64,000 nucleotides of DNA from Cobetia marina (GCF_001720485.1 NZ_CP017114.1:3038001-3102000), one strand, 5' to 3'. Positions 18,732-28,136 are shown, numbered from the stretch's first letter. Numbers and translations: made by a program. Notes: a model not told the origin generated them from the sequence alone.

Positions 18732-19772
18732 TCAGTCCTTGTCGTGGGTGTAACCCAGGCTTTTCAGGGCGCGCTCGTCATCCGACCAGCCACGCTTGAC
18801 CTTGACCCACAGGTTGAGCATCACCTTGGCATCGAAGGCACGCTCCATCTCGAGACGCGCTTCGCGACCGATGTTCTTGATGCGCTCGCCATTCTCGCCG
18901 ATCAGGATCTTCTTCTGGCCCTGACGCTCGACCATCATCAGCGCGCTGATGTGCAGCGTGCCGCGCTGATCGGTCTTGAATTCCTCGATCTCGACGGTCA
19001 TCTGGTACGGCAGTTCGTCACCCAGCTGACGCATCACCTTCTCGCGCACCAGCTCGGAGGCCAGGAAACGTGAGCTCTTGTTGGTGATCTGATCATCCGC
19101 GAACATGTGCTCGCCGTGCGGCAGACGCCCCATCACGTTCTCGAGCAGCAGGTCGATGTTGGTGCCATTCTTGGCCGACATCGGGATGATGGCCGCGAAG
19201 TCACGACGCTCCTGAAGACTCTGGAGCCAAGGGGCCAGAGTGGTCTTGTCCTTCAGCCAGTCGATCTTGTTGACGACGAGAATCACCGGCGCCTTCACGT
19301 GGGCCAGCTTCTCGAGCACGATCTGGTCTTCTTCCATCCAGCGGGTGCGGTCGACGATGAACACCACGGCGTCCACATCGCGCAGCGCCTGGGTGGCGGT
19401 CTGGTTCATGAAGCGGTTGATCGCCTTGTTGCGATCGCGCTGCATGATGTGGATCCCCGGGGTATCGACGAAGACGCACTGGGTGCCGTCCTCGGTGTGG
19501 ATGCCCATCACCTGGTGACGTGTGGTCTGCGGACGACGCGAGGTGATCGAGACCTTCTGGCCCAGGATGTGGTTCATCAGCGTCGACTTGCCGACATTGG
19601 GGCGCCCGACGATGGCGACGAAGCCACAGCGGGTATCCGGCAGCGGCTGATCGCTGACACCGGCGGCCGCCAGCATGCCCTCGAGGGCATCGGCGTTGCC
19701 GGTGTGCGTCTCGGTAGAGGCATCAGGGGCGTCGCCGCTCGGGGTGACGTTGTCTTCTGGGGTATGGCTCAT
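18732..19772 (-). CDS. era: GTPase Era with an extended N-terminus
   Basis: Essential GTPase that binds the 3' end of 16S rRNA during 30S assembly. G-domain motifs are intact: G1 GRPNVGKST (56-64), switch region with TTRHQ, G3 DTPG, G4 NKID, followed by the KH RNA-binding domain ([14 protein letters not shown]). At 346 residues it is about 41 residues longer at the N-terminus than E. coli Era; the extra part is acidic and polar ([18 protein letters not shown]). The extension's own start is supported by its ATGA overlap with the rnc stop, so it is unlikely to be a mis-called start. Confidence 0.94.
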   Translation of the reverse strand: MSHTPEDNVTPSGDAPDASTETHTGNADALEGMLAAAGVSDQPLPDTRCGFVAIVGRPNVGKSTLMNHILGQKVSITSRRPQTTRHQVMGIHTEDGTQCVFVDTPGIHIMQRDRNKAINRFMNQTATQALRDVDAVVFIVDRTRWMEEDQIVLEKLAHVKAPVILVVNKIDWLKDKTTLAPWLQSLQERRDFAAIIPMSAKNGTNIDLLLENVMGRLPHGEHMFADDQITNKSSRFLASELVREKVMRQLGDELPYQMTVEIEEFKTDQRGTLHISALMMVERQGQKKILIGENGERIKNIGREARLEMERAFDAKVMLNLWVKVKRGWSDDERALKSLGYTHDKD

Positions 19773-20461
19773 GAGCGGCCTCCGCGGGCAGGTTCGAGCA
19801 GTTGCAGCGCGAACTCGGCCGCCTGCTGTTCAGCATGGCGACGGCTGGAGCCGACGCCTGTGGTCTTGGTGTCGATCATCTCGACGTGGCAATCGACGCT
19901 GAAGGTCTGCGAATGCGCTTCGCCTTCGACGCTGGTCACCTCATAGCGCGGCAGGGCCGCCTGACGCGATTGCAGGAATTCCTGCAGACGTGTCTTGGGA
20001 TCTTTCTGGGTGTCCTGAAGGTTCAACGCCTCAAGACGGCTGTCGTACCAGCGCAGCACGTGTTCACGCACGACCTGCATGCCAGCATCCAGATAGATGG
20101 CACCGATCACGGCTTCCACGGCGTCAGCCAGGATGGATTCGCGACGATGACCGCCGCTCTTCATCTCGCCGGAGCCCAAGCGCAGGTTCTCGCCCAGCTT
20201 GAACTCACGGGCAAGCTCCGCCAGGGTCTGGCCCTTGACCAGACGCGCACGCAGGCGTGACAGCTGGCCCTCACGGGCCTGGGGGAAGCGCAGGAACAGC
20301 GCTTCGGCGATCACGAAATTGACGATGGAATCGCCAAGAAACTCGAGCCGCTCATTGTTCTGGCCACCATAGCTTCGATGGGTCAATGCCAGTTCCAACA
20401 GACTGGCATCCTCGAAGGTGTGGCCGATACGCTTTACAAAGGCATTCAGCGGGCTACTCAC
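19769..20461 (-). CDS. rnc: Ribonuclease III
   Basis: Double-strand-specific endoribonuclease that processes rRNA precursors and regulates mRNAs. The 230-residue protein has the signature [10 protein letters not shown] (36-45, with Glu40 and Asp44), the second acidic cluster [15 protein letters not shown], and a C-terminal double-stranded RNA-binding domain ([18 protein letters not shown]). Initiation is at a GTG, with AGGGAG 5 bases upstream. It is coupled to era. The spacer to lepB upstream is 343 bases. Confidence 0.95.
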   Translation of the reverse strand: MSSPLNAFVKRIGHTFEDASLLELALTHRSYGGQNNERLEFLGDSIVNFVIAEALFLRFPQAREGQLSRLRARLVKGQTLAELAREFKLGENLRLGSGEMKSGGHRRESILADAVEAVIGAIYLDAGMQVVREHVLRWYDSRLEALNLQDTQKDPKTRLQEFLQSRQAALPRYEVTSVEGEAHSQTFSVDCHVEMIDTKTTGVGSSRRHAEQQAAEFALQLLEPARGGRS

Positions 20462-20804
20462 AGGTCTCCCTACTCTCTTTTTGTCGCTGACGCCCGCAGG
20501 CGTCCTGTCGAATGGTGCATCAGTCTTGACGGCTGATGCCTGTCGTCATCGACATGCTTCGCGATGCCCGAAGCCTACACGGCTTGAGGAGTTGCCGATC
20601 GCCACCATCCCAATCCGATATTCGTCAGCCGCGCTGCCCGCAGGCTCGTGGCCTCGGGTCCGACATGATGAACAGCAGGTTGACATGGCAGGCACGACGC
20701 ATCGTCCCATGTCGAAAGATCCGTCCTTGCGGTACTGGCACGCCGCCGGGCGGCGCTGCCAGACACGACCGGGCCGCCTCTCGGCGGCCCGGTCAATGCA
20801 CTGA
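20462..20804. other. Intergenic region lepB-rnc with a terminator-like hairpin
   Basis: 343 bases lie between the lepB stop and the rnc start. Just after lepB is a perfect 12-bp stem (GACCGGGCCGCC/GGCGGCCCGGTC, 20767-20794, four-base loop) without a T run. In pseudomonads a small DUF4845 membrane-protein gene occupies this slot; no frame here encodes a comparable hydrophobic protein. The rnc promoter and any RNase III autoregulatory leader stem would also lie here, but I cannot point to them. Confidence 0.55.
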
Positions 20805-21608
20805 TCAATGAATCAGGCGTACCGAGGAAAAGTCCGGGAATCCGTCCTTCCAGTGCATCCACACCGCGACCGCCTTGCCGACGATGTTCTCTTCCGGCAC
20901 GAAGCCCCAGTAGCGGCTGTCGTTGGAATGGTCGCGGTTGTCACCCATCACGAAGTACTGCCCTTCAGGCACCCGGATCTCGCGCATCTGCGGACCGGGG
21001 TCCTGAGGGTTATTGTAGATTTGATGGGCGTGTTTCCCCAGTGTCTCATCCAGCAGACTCTCGCCGGGCTGCTCACTGACGTTGCGCGCATTGAGCGTCT
21101 TGCTGACCGCCTGACCATTCACGTAGAGCTGCTTGCCCTCATAGCGAATGGTGTCACCGGGCAGACCGACGACGCGCTTGATGAAGTTGGTGGACGGGTC
21201 CTCCGGGAAACGGAACACCATCACGTCACCACGCTCGGGCTCGCCGACCTCCAGCACCTTGGTGTCGACCACCGGCAGGCGCAGGCCATAGTCATACTTG
21301 TTGACCAGGATGAAGTCGCCGATCTTGAGCGTCGGCAGCATCGAGCCGGAGGGAATCTGGAACGGCTCATAGGCGAATGAGCGCACCACCAGCACCAGCA
21401 ACAGTACCGGAAAGAACGACTTGGCATAGTCCACCAGCCACGGGTCCCGCGTCAGCTTCTCACGCGTACCACTGTCCAGCTCCCCTTCGACGGATGCCTC
21501 GGCCTTGGCCAGACGCGCCTTGCGCGCACCGCGCAGGGCAATCAGATCTATCAGCCACACCACGCCGGCTACCGCTACGGCAATCACCAATACTAGCGAG
21601 AAATCCAT
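20805..21608 (-). CDS. lepB: Signal peptidase I
   Basis: Membrane protease that removes signal peptides from exported proteins. The 267-residue protein has two N-terminal membrane segments (about 2-22 and 64-78) flanking a cytoplasmic loop, the catalytic Ser89 in IPSGSMLPTL and Lys144 in STNFIKRVVGLPGD, and the GDNRDHSNDSRYWG motif. The ATG at 21608 is preferred over that at 21614 because AGGG then lies at a workable 6-base distance. It follows lepA by about 55 bases, the usual lepA-lepB operon. Confidence 0.95.
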   Translation of the reverse strand: MDFSLVLVIAVAVAGVVWLIDLIALRGARKARLAKAEASVEGELDSGTREKLTRDPWLVDYAKSFFPVLLLVLVVRSFAYEPFQIPSGSMLPTLKIGDFILVNKYDYGLRLPVVDTKVLEVGEPERGDVMVFRFPEDPSTNFIKRVVGLPGDTIRYEGKQLYVNGQAVSKTLNARNVSEQPGESLLDETLGKHAHQIYNNPQDPGPQMREIRVPEGQYFVMGDNRDHSNDSRYWGFVPEENIVGKAVAVWMHWKDGFPDFSSVRLIH

Positions 21609-21637
21609 CGTCATCCCTGTCTGCCCTGGGTCTTGGG

Positions 21638-21661
21638 GCAGGCCGCCAGCCGGCGGCCTGC
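21638..21661 (-). terminator. Hairpin between lepA and lepB
   Basis: A perfect 10-bp stem (GCAGGCCGCC/GGCGGCCTGC) with a four-base loop, two bases after the lepA stop. No T run follows, so it more likely tunes lepB expression or mRNA stability than stops transcription. Confidence 0.4.
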
Positions 21662-21662
21662 A

Positions 21663-23483
21663 TCAGTCGTTCATCTTGAGCACGGCAAGGAAGGCGTCCT
21701 GGGGAATTTCCACCCGGCCGACCTGCTTCATGCGCTTCTTGCCCGCTTTCTGCTTCTCGAGCAGCTTCTTCTTGCGGCTGACGTCGCCGCCGTAGCACTT
21801 GGCGGTCACGTTCTTGCGCAGCGCCTTCACGGTGGAGCGTGCCACGACCTGACCTCCGACGGCCGCCTGGATCGCCACGTCGAACATCTGACGCGGGATC
21901 AGTTCCTTCATCTTCTCGACCAGCAGTCGGCCACGGCCGTGAGCATGGTCGCGGTGGATGATGGCCGCCAGCGCATCGACGCGATCGCCATTGATCAGCA
22001 CGTCCAGACGTACCAGCTTGGCCGCCTCGAAACGCTCGAAGCTGTAATCCAGAGAGGCATAGCCCTTGGAGATGGACTTGAGGCGATCGAAGAAGTCCAT
22101 CACGACCTCGGCCATCGGCAGCTCGTAGACCAGCTGGATCTGGCTGCCCAGGAACTGCATGTCGAGCTGGACGCCGCGACGATTGACGCACTCGGTGATG
22201 ACGTTGCCGACGTATTCCTGTGGCACGAGGATGGTGGCGCGGCAGATCGGCTCACGCAGTTCATCGACGTTGGCCATGTCCGGAAGCTTCGAGGGGTTGG
22301 ACACCGGCAGCACTTCGCCGTTGTCCATCAGCACCTCGTAGATCACCGTCGGCGCAGTCGTCAGCAGGTCGAGATTGTACTCGCGCTCCAGACGCTCCTG
22401 GATGATCTCCATGTGCAGGGTGCCCAGGAAGCCGACGCGGAAGCCGAAGCCCAGTGCGTCGGAGTTCTCCGGCTCGTAATCCAGCGAGGCATCGTTGAGC
22501 GCCAGTTTCTGCAGCGCGTCACGGAAGTCCTCGTAGTCATCGGAGCTGATCGGGAACATGCCGGCGTAAACCTGCGGCTTGACCTTCTGGAAGCCCGGCA
22601 GACGCTCGACCTTGTCGGCCGTCTTGGTGTGCACGATGGTGTCACCCACCGGCGCGCCCATGATGTCCTTGATGCCGGCGACGATGAAGCCTACCTCGCC
22701 GGCACGCAGCACACCGGTTTCCTTGCGCTTGGGCGTGAAGATACCGATCGCGCCGGTTTCCCAGTCGCGGCCGGTGGACTTCAGGCGGATCTTCTCACCC
22801 TTCTTCAGGGTGCCGTCGAAGATACGCACCAGCGAGACGACGCCGAGGTAGTTGTCGAACCAGGAGTCGATGATCAACGCCTGCAGCGGCGCTTCCGGAT
22901 CGCCCTTGGGCGGCGGAATGTCACGCACCAGACGTTCGAGCAGCGCTTCCATGCCCATGCCGGACTTGGCCGACACCTGACAGGCATCCGTCGCGTCCAG
23001 ACCGATGATCTCCTCGATCTCCTGGGAGACCTTCTCCGGGTCCGCCTGCGGCAGATCCATCTTGTTGAGGACCGGCAGCACCTCGAGGCCCTGCTCGATG
23101 GCGGTGTAGCAGTTGGCCACCGACTGGGCTTCGACGCCCTGACCGGCATCCACCACCAGCAGCGCCCCTTCACAGGCATACAGCGAGCGCGAGACTTCAT
23201 AGGAGAAGTCGACGTGGCCCGGGGTATCGATGAAGTTCAGCTGATAGGTATTGCCATCATCGGCGTGGTAGTCGAGGGTCACCGACTGAGCCTTGATGGT
23301 GATGCCGCGCTCACGCTCGATGTCCATCGAGTCAAGCACCTGCTCCTTGAGCTCACGGTCACTCAAGCCTTCGCACAGCTGAATGATGCGGTCAGCCAGC
23401 GTGGACTTGCCGTGGTCGATGTGGGCGATGATTGAAAAGTTGCGGATATGCTTCAAGGACGGCGGCGTTACGCGTTCGGTCAT
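21663..23483 (-). CDS. lepA: Elongation factor 4 (LepA)
   Basis: Ribosome-associated GTPase that can back-translocate ribosomes and aids translation under stress. The 606-residue protein is full length. G-domain motifs are [11 protein letters not shown], the switch I region with [18 protein letters not shown] and NKMD; the EF4-specific C-terminal domain follows ([20 protein letters not shown]). The [21 protein letters not shown] start is typical. It lies 276 bases after mucD and heads the lepA-lepB pair. Confidence 0.97.
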   Translation of the reverse strand: MTERVTPPSLKHIRNFSIIAHIDHGKSTLADRIIQLCEGLSDRELKEQVLDSMDIERERGITIKAQSVTLDYHADDGNTYQLNFIDTPGHVDFSYEVSRSLYACEGALLVVDAGQGVEAQSVANCYTAIEQGLEVLPVLNKMDLPQADPEKVSQEIEEIIGLDATDACQVSAKSGMGMEALLERLVRDIPPPKGDPEAPLQALIIDSWFDNYLGVVSLVRIFDGTLKKGEKIRLKSTGRDWETGAIGIFTPKRKETGVLRAGEVGFIVAGIKDIMGAPVGDTIVHTKTADKVERLPGFQKVKPQVYAGMFPISSDDYEDFRDALQKLALNDASLDYEPENSDALGFGFRVGFLGTLHMEIIQERLEREYNLDLLTTAPTVIYEVLMDNGEVLPVSNPSKLPDMANVDELREPICRATILVPQEYVGNVITECVNRRGVQLDMQFLGSQIQLVYELPMAEVVMDFFDRLKSISKGYASLDYSFERFEAAKLVRLDVLINGDRVDALAAIIHRDHAHGRGRLLVEKMKELIPRQMFDVAIQAAVGGQVVARSTVKALRKNVTAKCYGGDVSRKKKLLEKQKAGKKRMKQVGRVEIPQDAFLAVLKMND

Positions 23484-23698
23484 GGATCACTGCTCTGTAT
23501 TTGTGCCCGTCTCCGTGAAATCACACGGCCAACACGGGAGACGACGGAAATCGAATTGCACGCATTGTACAGTCCGACTTGAGGCGATGATAGAAGGCGT
23601 TACCTTTTGCACCTCTCTCACCCAGCCGTTCGAACGGCAGCCACAGGGCAATCCTCATGCTTGCGAGCCCCGCGAGAAGGGGCTCGCCCCTGAATGCA

Positions 23699-23730
23699 GA
23701 CGGGGCGCACAGTCGCCCGTGCGCCCCGTC
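23699..23730 (-). terminator. Hairpin downstream of mucD
   Basis: A perfect 12-bp stem (GACGGGGCGCAC/GTGCGCCCCGTC) with an 8-base loop, 30 bases after the mucD stop. Weak T content follows. It probably separates mucD from lepA. Confidence 0.5.
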
Positions 23731-23759
23731 GTCACTCGCCTCCCTTACTGGCGTCCGCG

Positions 23760-25166
23760 TCATTCATCGCGCATGCGCAAAGCGATGTACAGCGGGCGAC
23801 CGTTGCGCACCAGGCGCAGCGAGACCGGGCGATCCGCCGGCAGCTTGGCCACCACGTCACGCAGCGACTGCACGCTGGTCAACGGCTGCTGATTGAGCTC
23901 GACCAGCACATCGCCGGCAGTGATGCCCGCCTCTGCCGCCACGCCCTGTGGGTCGACCTCCAGCACCTTGACGCCATTGTCGAGGTTCATGTCTGCCAGC
24001 GCCGCCTTGCCAAGCTCGGTCACGGCAATGCCCAGGCCTTGCTTGTCATTGCTGGCAGCGGCGATCTTGTCCTGATCGCTGCCCGGCCAGTGACCTACCT
24101 TGGCCTGCAGGGTCTGATGCTTGCCATCTCGCAGGATGGAAAGCTTGAGCGAATCCCCCGGCGAGCTGGCACCGACCATGCGCGGCAGATTGGCGGAGGT
24201 TTCCACCTCATCGCCATCGACCGCCATGATGATGTCGCCCGCCTTGAGGCCGGACGCTGCGGCCGGGCCATCCGGGTCAAGATCGGCGATCAGCGCGCCA
24301 CGCGCCCGGTCCAGCCCGAAGGATTCGGCCAGATCCTTGGATACCGGCTGGATGACGACCCCCAGCCAGCCACGATCGACGCGACCATCGGTCTTGAGCT
24401 TGTCGGCCACATCCATCGCCACATTGATGGGAATCGCGAAGCTCACCCCCATGAAGCCACCGGAGCGGGTGTAGATCTGGGAGTTGATTCCGACCACGTC
24501 TCCCTCGAGATCAAACAGCGGCCCCCCGGAGTTGCCCGGGTTGATCGCGACATCCGTCTGGATGAAGGGCACATAGGCATCCGAGGGCAGCGTGCGATCG
24601 ATGGCACTGACGATCCCCGCCGTGACGGAGTGATCGAAGCCGAACGGCGAGCCGATGGCCGCCACCCACTGACCGACTTCCAGGGCATCACTGTCGCCCA
24701 TCGGCAGAGTGGGCAGATCATCCGCCTTGACCTTGAGCAGCGCGATATCGGTCTTCTTGTCCTCGCCGACCACCTGAGCCTTCAGCTCCCGACGGTCATT
24801 CAGGCGCACCATCACCTCGTCGGCACCATCCACGACGTGGGCGTTGGTCATGATGTAGCCATCGTCGGAGATGATGAAGCCGGAGCCGAGGCTGGAGCGC
24901 TTCTCGATCCCCCCACGCCCCTGACCGGGGAACTGATCACCGAAGAAGTGCTTGAAGAACTCCGGCATTTCCTGGCCATCCGGGCCACGGAACACCGGGC
25001 CCGAGGTACGTTTGATCTCGGTGGTGGTCGCGATGTTGACCACGGCAGGCGCCGAATCCTTGACCAGCTGGGTAAAATCGGGAAGTTCACGCGCCTGGGC
25101 CATCTGGGCACCCATCAGGGCAGCCATGGCCAACGCGGGCGCCATCAGGCGAGAAAGCGATTTCAT
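23760..25166 (-). CDS. mucD: Periplasmic serine endoprotease MucD (DegP/HtrA family)
   Basis: Exported quality-control protease. The 468-residue protein has a signal peptide (about 1-26, ending AQA), a trypsin-like domain with the triad His110 (MTNAHVV), Asp140 (DKKTDIALLK) and Ser213 (NPGNSGGPL), and two PDZ domains (about 270-360 and 375-460). AGGAG lies 9 bases before the ATG. It lies in the rpoE-rseA-rseC neighbourhood, as in Pseudomonas algU-mucABCD, and has its own sigma-E-like promoter candidate at 25258-25284. It is transcribed towards lepA. Confidence 0.94.
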   Translation of the reverse strand: MKSLSRLMAPALAMAALMGAQMAQARELPDFTQLVKDSAPAVVNIATTTEIKRTSGPVFRGPDGQEMPEFFKHFFGDQFPGQGRGGIEKRSSLGSGFIISDDGYIMTNAHVVDGADEVMVRLNDRRELKAQVVGEDKKTDIALLKVKADDLPTLPMGDSDALEVGQWVAAIGSPFGFDHSVTAGIVSAIDRTLPSDAYVPFIQTDVAINPGNSGGPLFDLEGDVVGINSQIYTRSGGFMGVSFAIPINVAMDVADKLKTDGRVDRGWLGVVIQPVSKDLAESFGLDRARGALIADLDPDGPAAASGLKAGDIIMAVDGDEVETSANLPRMVGASSPGDSLKLSILRDGKHQTLQAKVGHWPGSDQDKIAAASNDKQGLGIAVTELGKAALADMNLDNGVKVLEVDPQGVAAEAGITAGDVLVELNQQPLTSVQSLRDVVAKLPADRPVSLRLVRNGRPLYIALRMRDE

Positions 25167-25257
25167 CGATGCGACTCCTGGTACGTCCTGTCACTTGTTA
25201 TGAGGCACGCTGTCACTTGCCATCCAGCATGCTGACGCCGCAGGCGACGTCCCATTC

Positions 25258-25284
25258 ATTGACGCCAAGACGGCGTTGAAGTTC
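25258..25284 (-). promoter_or_regulatory. Candidate sigma-E (AlgU-type) promoter of mucD
   Basis: On the minus strand GAACTT (25284-25279) is followed after 16 bases by TCAAT (25262-25258). This fits the sigma-E pattern GGAACTT-N15/16-TCnnA with one mismatch in the -10. The predicted start is about 85 bases before the mucD ATG. It would give MucD its own stress-induced promoter in the 258-base rseC-mucD gap, which is otherwise featureless. Confidence 0.45.
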
Positions 25285-25424
25285 AGCGAATGATACCGCG
25301 CTCGACGCAACCTCAGGTCGCATGAAAGCGACAGACGACATGCAGCAAGCATTCTCGGGGACGGGCGAGGGTCGACCACTGCCGCTCACGCGCGCGAGCA
25401 GCTGTCAGCCGAGCACAAGAGCCG

Positions 25425-25895
25425 TCAGACGGCCTTGATGGCCAGCGAGTCCACTCCCAGGCGACGCAGCAGGCGGGGACGATACAGCGCCTGCTGCTCA
25501 GGACGCGCGGCATGCCAGCGCACCACGCCCAGCCCCGCCGCCAGCGAGAGCGCAAAGCCCAGCGGCACCACCAGAGCCCCTGCGCCTGCCAGCTGCTCGG
25601 CCACGATACCGCCGAGCATGCCACTCATCAGCGGCAGGCCATACAGCAGTCCGGCACTGCGCAGGAAGGCGGATTCGTCGATACCGATCACGACCCGTTC
25701 GCCGACCATCGGCCACGCCTCGCCAAGCGGCACATGAATCAGCACGCGGTGTGCCTTGCGGCGCGAGAACTGGCTCAACAGCCCGCTCCCGCAACTGCTG
25801 CGAGCCTTGCAGGCTCCGCAGGTGGAGCGGCGCTGGGTCTCGACCCACACCCCTTCCCTGCCATGACCGGTGACCTGCCCTTCTTCCTGCATCAT
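25425..25895 (-). CDS. rseC: RseC/MucC family inner-membrane regulator
   Basis: A 156-residue protein of the RseC family, linked to sigma-E control and to reduction of SoxR. It has an N-terminal cytoplasmic Cys cluster (Cys26, Cys29, Cys35 in STCGACKARSSCG), two membrane helices (about 79-100 and 105-125) and a short tail. The start at 25895 is chosen because AGGAG lies 8 bases upstream. It keeps the mucC-mucD order of pseudomonads but is separated from rseA by a plus-strand gene, so it must have its own promoter. Confidence 0.88.
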   Translation of the reverse strand: MMQEEGQVTGHGREGVWVETQRRSTCGACKARSSCGSGLLSQFSRRKAHRVLIHVPLGEAWPMVGERVVIGIDESAFLRSAGLLYGLPLMSGMLGGIVAEQLAGAGALVVPLGFALSLAAGLGVVRWHAARPEQQALYRPRLLRRLGVDSLAIKAV

Positions 25896-26041
25896 CTTGC
25901 CGACTCCTGAAATCTCGCCACCTGCCGGCAGCACATATGGGTAGAATAACGCCTTTCAGGGGGACGCTTCACCTCACCCCGCCGCCATTGCCCCTCATCC
26001 CGGTCGACCGAGATGACACCCATGTCCGCACAGGAACTCTC

Positions 26042-26290
26042 ATGAGCGAAGCACCGCCACCCTCCACCTCGCGTCTCGACCCCCTGCACGGGGTCACCCT
26101 CAAGGCGTTGCTGACCTGGCTGGTCGACCATTACGGATTCGAGACGCTGGGCGAACTGATCCCCATCAATTGCTTCCTGAGTGACCCCAGCATCAACTCC
26201 AGCCTCAAGTTCCTGCGACGCACGCCCTGGGCACGCGCCAAGGTCGAGGCGCTCTACATCCAGACGGCAGATCGCTATCTACATGACTGA
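26042..26290 (+). CDS. VF530 family DNA-binding protein (DUF2132)
   Basis: An 82-residue protein with the family core HGVTLKALLTWLVDHYGFE, then INCFLSDPSINSSLKFLRRT and PWARAKVEALY. The VF530 structure from Vibrio fischeri is a small helical DNA-binding protein; its biological role is not known to me. AGGAA lies before the ATG at 26042. It stands alone on the plus strand between rseC and rseA, where rseB/mucB would be expected, and is followed by a 19-bp repeat and a strong terminator. Confidence 0.88.
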   Translation: MSEAPPPSTSRLDPLHGVTLKALLTWLVDHYGFETLGELIPINCFLSDPSINSSLKFLRRTPWARAKVEALYIQTADRYLHD

Positions 26291-26340
26291 GGCGGAGAGT
26301 GGCCACACCGCCAGGTGACGGCGCTGACCGGACGCGACCA

Positions 26341-26397
26341 GGATATGCGGGCGCAACCAGAATATGCGGGCGCAACCAGGATATGCAGACGCAAAAA
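26341..26397. repeat. Three tandem 19-bp repeats between the VF530 gene and rseA
   Basis: Units start at 26341, 26360 and 26379 (GGATATGCGGGCGCAACCA with small changes), with a partial copy of the unit end just before (GACGCGACCA, 26331-26340). They occupy the convergent junction and run straight into the terminator stem at 26394. Confidence 0.85.
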
Positions 26398-26426
26398 GAG
26401 GGGCAGCCATTGGCTGCCCCTCTTTT
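26394..26426. terminator. Bidirectional terminator between the VF530 gene and rseA
   Basis: AAAAGAGGGGCAGCCA pairs with TGGCTGCCCCTCTTTT (16 bp; the innermost pairs would open to make a loop). A and T runs on the two sides make it usable by both convergent genes. Confidence 0.9.
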
Positions 26427-26495
26427 CCTGTCGCCACTTGCTGCTTTCACCTACCCTGGCAACGACGCCATCGCAGGCCAGTCATCCCGCGAAGG

Positions 26496-27212
26496 TTACT
26501 GGGCGACATCCTGCAGACTGATCCATTCGCTGCGCTCCGGCACGGGGCCGCGCTCGGACGACTTGCTCAGGTACGCTTCAAGCAGTCGACGCTGGGCAAG
26601 ATCCGCCGCCGCGACGTTGCTGGACGACATGCCGGATTCATAACCGCCATTCTGCGGGGCCATGAACATGGGACGCGACGGAGAAGCCGTCACGCCGACC
26701 TGCATCAGGCCGCCTGCAGCACTCGGTTGTGCCCACTGGGAAGCCTCGGCATTCACGGACGGCTGGCTGACCTGATGCACCGCGCCACCCTGCAGGCCTG
26801 AAGCCCCGCTGGCCAGCTCCGCGCCTGAGCCGTTGAGGCTCGGCACGCCGGTGTCAGTGCCGTTGAAGACCTGCACACCGGTGATCACCATCACCGCGAC
26901 ACCCGCCGCGATCGCGGCAGAGCCTGCGAAGGAGAAGAGGCTGCGGCGCTCGGCCACGGGTTCGGCAACCGGCGCTTCACGGGAGATCATCTCGACCTCG
27001 GCACTCACGGCCGCCGAGATATCCATGGTGAAGCTGCTCTCGCGCTCGCGGTGCATGACGCTGCGCGCAAGATGATAGCGACGCCAGGTGTCTGCCGCCT
27101 CAGGCGATTCGTCGAGCCCCTTGAGGACACGTCGCAGATCCAGCTCGTCACCCTCCGCATCCATCAGCGCGGACAGCGACTCCTTCACGGATTCGGTGGT
27201 CTTAAGATTCAT
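26496..27212 (-). CDS. rseA: Anti-sigma-E factor RseA/MucA
   Basis: Membrane anti-sigma factor holding RpoE inactive until proteolysis releases it. The 238-residue protein has the N-terminal RseA sigma-binding domain (ESLSALMDAEGDELDLRRVL and WRRYHLARSVM), one membrane segment (about 93-117) and a Gly/Ser/Gln-rich periplasmic domain. It lies 321 bases from rpoE rather than directly adjacent, with a candidate sigma-E promoter of its own. The usual next gene, rseB/mucB, is missing; transcription would run into the terminator at 26394. Confidence 0.9.
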   Translation of the reverse strand: MNLKTTESVKESLSALMDAEGDELDLRRVLKGLDESPEAADTWRRYHLARSVMHRERESSFTMDISAAVSAEVEMISREAPVAEPVAERRSLFSFAGSAAIAAGVAVMVITGVQVFNGTDTGVPSLNGSGAELASGASGLQGGAVHQVSQPSVNAEASQWAQPSAAGGLMQVGVTASPSRPMFMAPQNGGYESGMSSSNVAAADLAQRRLLEAYLSKSSERGPVPERSEWISLQDVAQ

Positions 27213-27533
27213 GCGTAAATACCCTCACACTCGACAGGCCATCACGGGGCACAACCTGCATTTCAGACAACGAATGGCGTCATGACACGACTGGCTCGCT
27301 GCATGACTCTTGGCGGCCCGACTGAACGAACCGGCAATCTGCACACTATGATCACGCGCGCGCCAGTTCGTTCCGCGATTCATTCAGAAAACATTCACTT
27401 TTCATGCACTATCTGAACAAGCCATTGTTTTTGATGAGTTTTCTCGACAGACAAGGATGTAGACCATCGGAGACAGATACCTGCCTGTCGGGTCCTGCTC
27501 GACCGCCAGACGCCGTCCTCAACTGTGCCCCTC
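27213..27533. other. Unusually long rpoE-rseA spacer
   Basis: 321 bases, AT-richer than the flanks, with no credible open frame. A candidate promoter for rseA is listed separately at 27347-27374. Nothing else recognisable is present. Confidence 0.6.
27347..27374 (-). promoter_or_regulatory. Candidate sigma-E-type promoter of rseA
   Basis: On the minus strand GGAACGA (27374-27368), then 16 bases, then TCATA (27351-27347). This matches GGAACTT-N16-TCnnA at five of seven -35 positions and at the fixed -10 bases. It would start transcription about 130 bases before rseA. A weaker look-alike (GGAACAC-N16-TCGCC, 28345-28318) lies upstream of rpoE. Confidence 0.35.
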
Positions 27534-28136
27534 TCAGTCAGCTACCGCCCCAGCTGCAGCAGGACTGAGCAGCCCCTGGATGGCCTTGTCCACCGATTCG
27601 CGAGCACGGAAGATGCGTGAGCGAACGGTCCCCACCGGGCACTGCATCACCTCGGCGATATCCTCATAGGACAGACCGTCGAACTCGCGCAGCGTGATGG
27701 CGGTGCGCAGGTCTTCCGGCAATTTCTCGATAGCATCGAACACCACCTTCTCCAGCTCGTCACGCGCCATGGCCGCTTCCGGTGTCTCGACATCCGCCAG
27801 ACGCCCGGACTGATCCAGCACCTCGGCATCCCCGATGTCCAGATCCGTCCCCGGGGGACGCCGCCCCCGCGAGACCAGATGATTCTTGGCGGTATTGATG
27901 GCGATGCGATACATCCAGGTATAGAAGGCGCTCTCCGCCCGGAAATTGGGCAAGGCGCGATAGGCCTTGATGAAAGCTTCCTGGGCGACATCCTGGACTT
28001 CGGCATGATCATGCACATAACGGCTGATCAGGCCGAGAATCTTGTGTTGATACTTGTTGACCAGCAGATCGAAGGCGCGGTTATCCCCTTTCTGGGCGCG
28101 CTCGACCAGCTGCTGATCTGTCTCATTGACACTCAT
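27534..28136 (-). CDS. rpoE: RNA polymerase sigma factor RpoE (AlgU)
   Basis: ECF sigma factor of the envelope stress response. The 200-residue protein has region 2 (YQHKILGLISRYV, DVAQEAFIKAYRAL, AFYTWMYRIAINTAKN) and region 4 (LPEDLRTAITLREFDGLSYEDIA, CPVGTVRSRIFRARE). It is very close to pseudomonad AlgU. A GGAGG-type site precedes the ATG at 28136. It is divergent from the DAHP synthase gene with 529 bases between the starts, and is followed by rseA only after an unusual 321-base spacer. Confidence 0.96.
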   Translation of the reverse strand: MSVNETDQQLVERAQKGDNRAFDLLVNKYQHKILGLISRYVHDHAEVQDVAQEAFIKAYRALPNFRAESAFYTWMYRIAINTAKNHLVSRGRRPPGTDLDIGDAEVLDQSGRLADVETPEAAMARDELEKVVFDAIEKLPEDLRTAITLREFDGLSYEDIAEVMQCPVGTVRSRIFRARESVDKAIQGLLSPAAAGAVAD

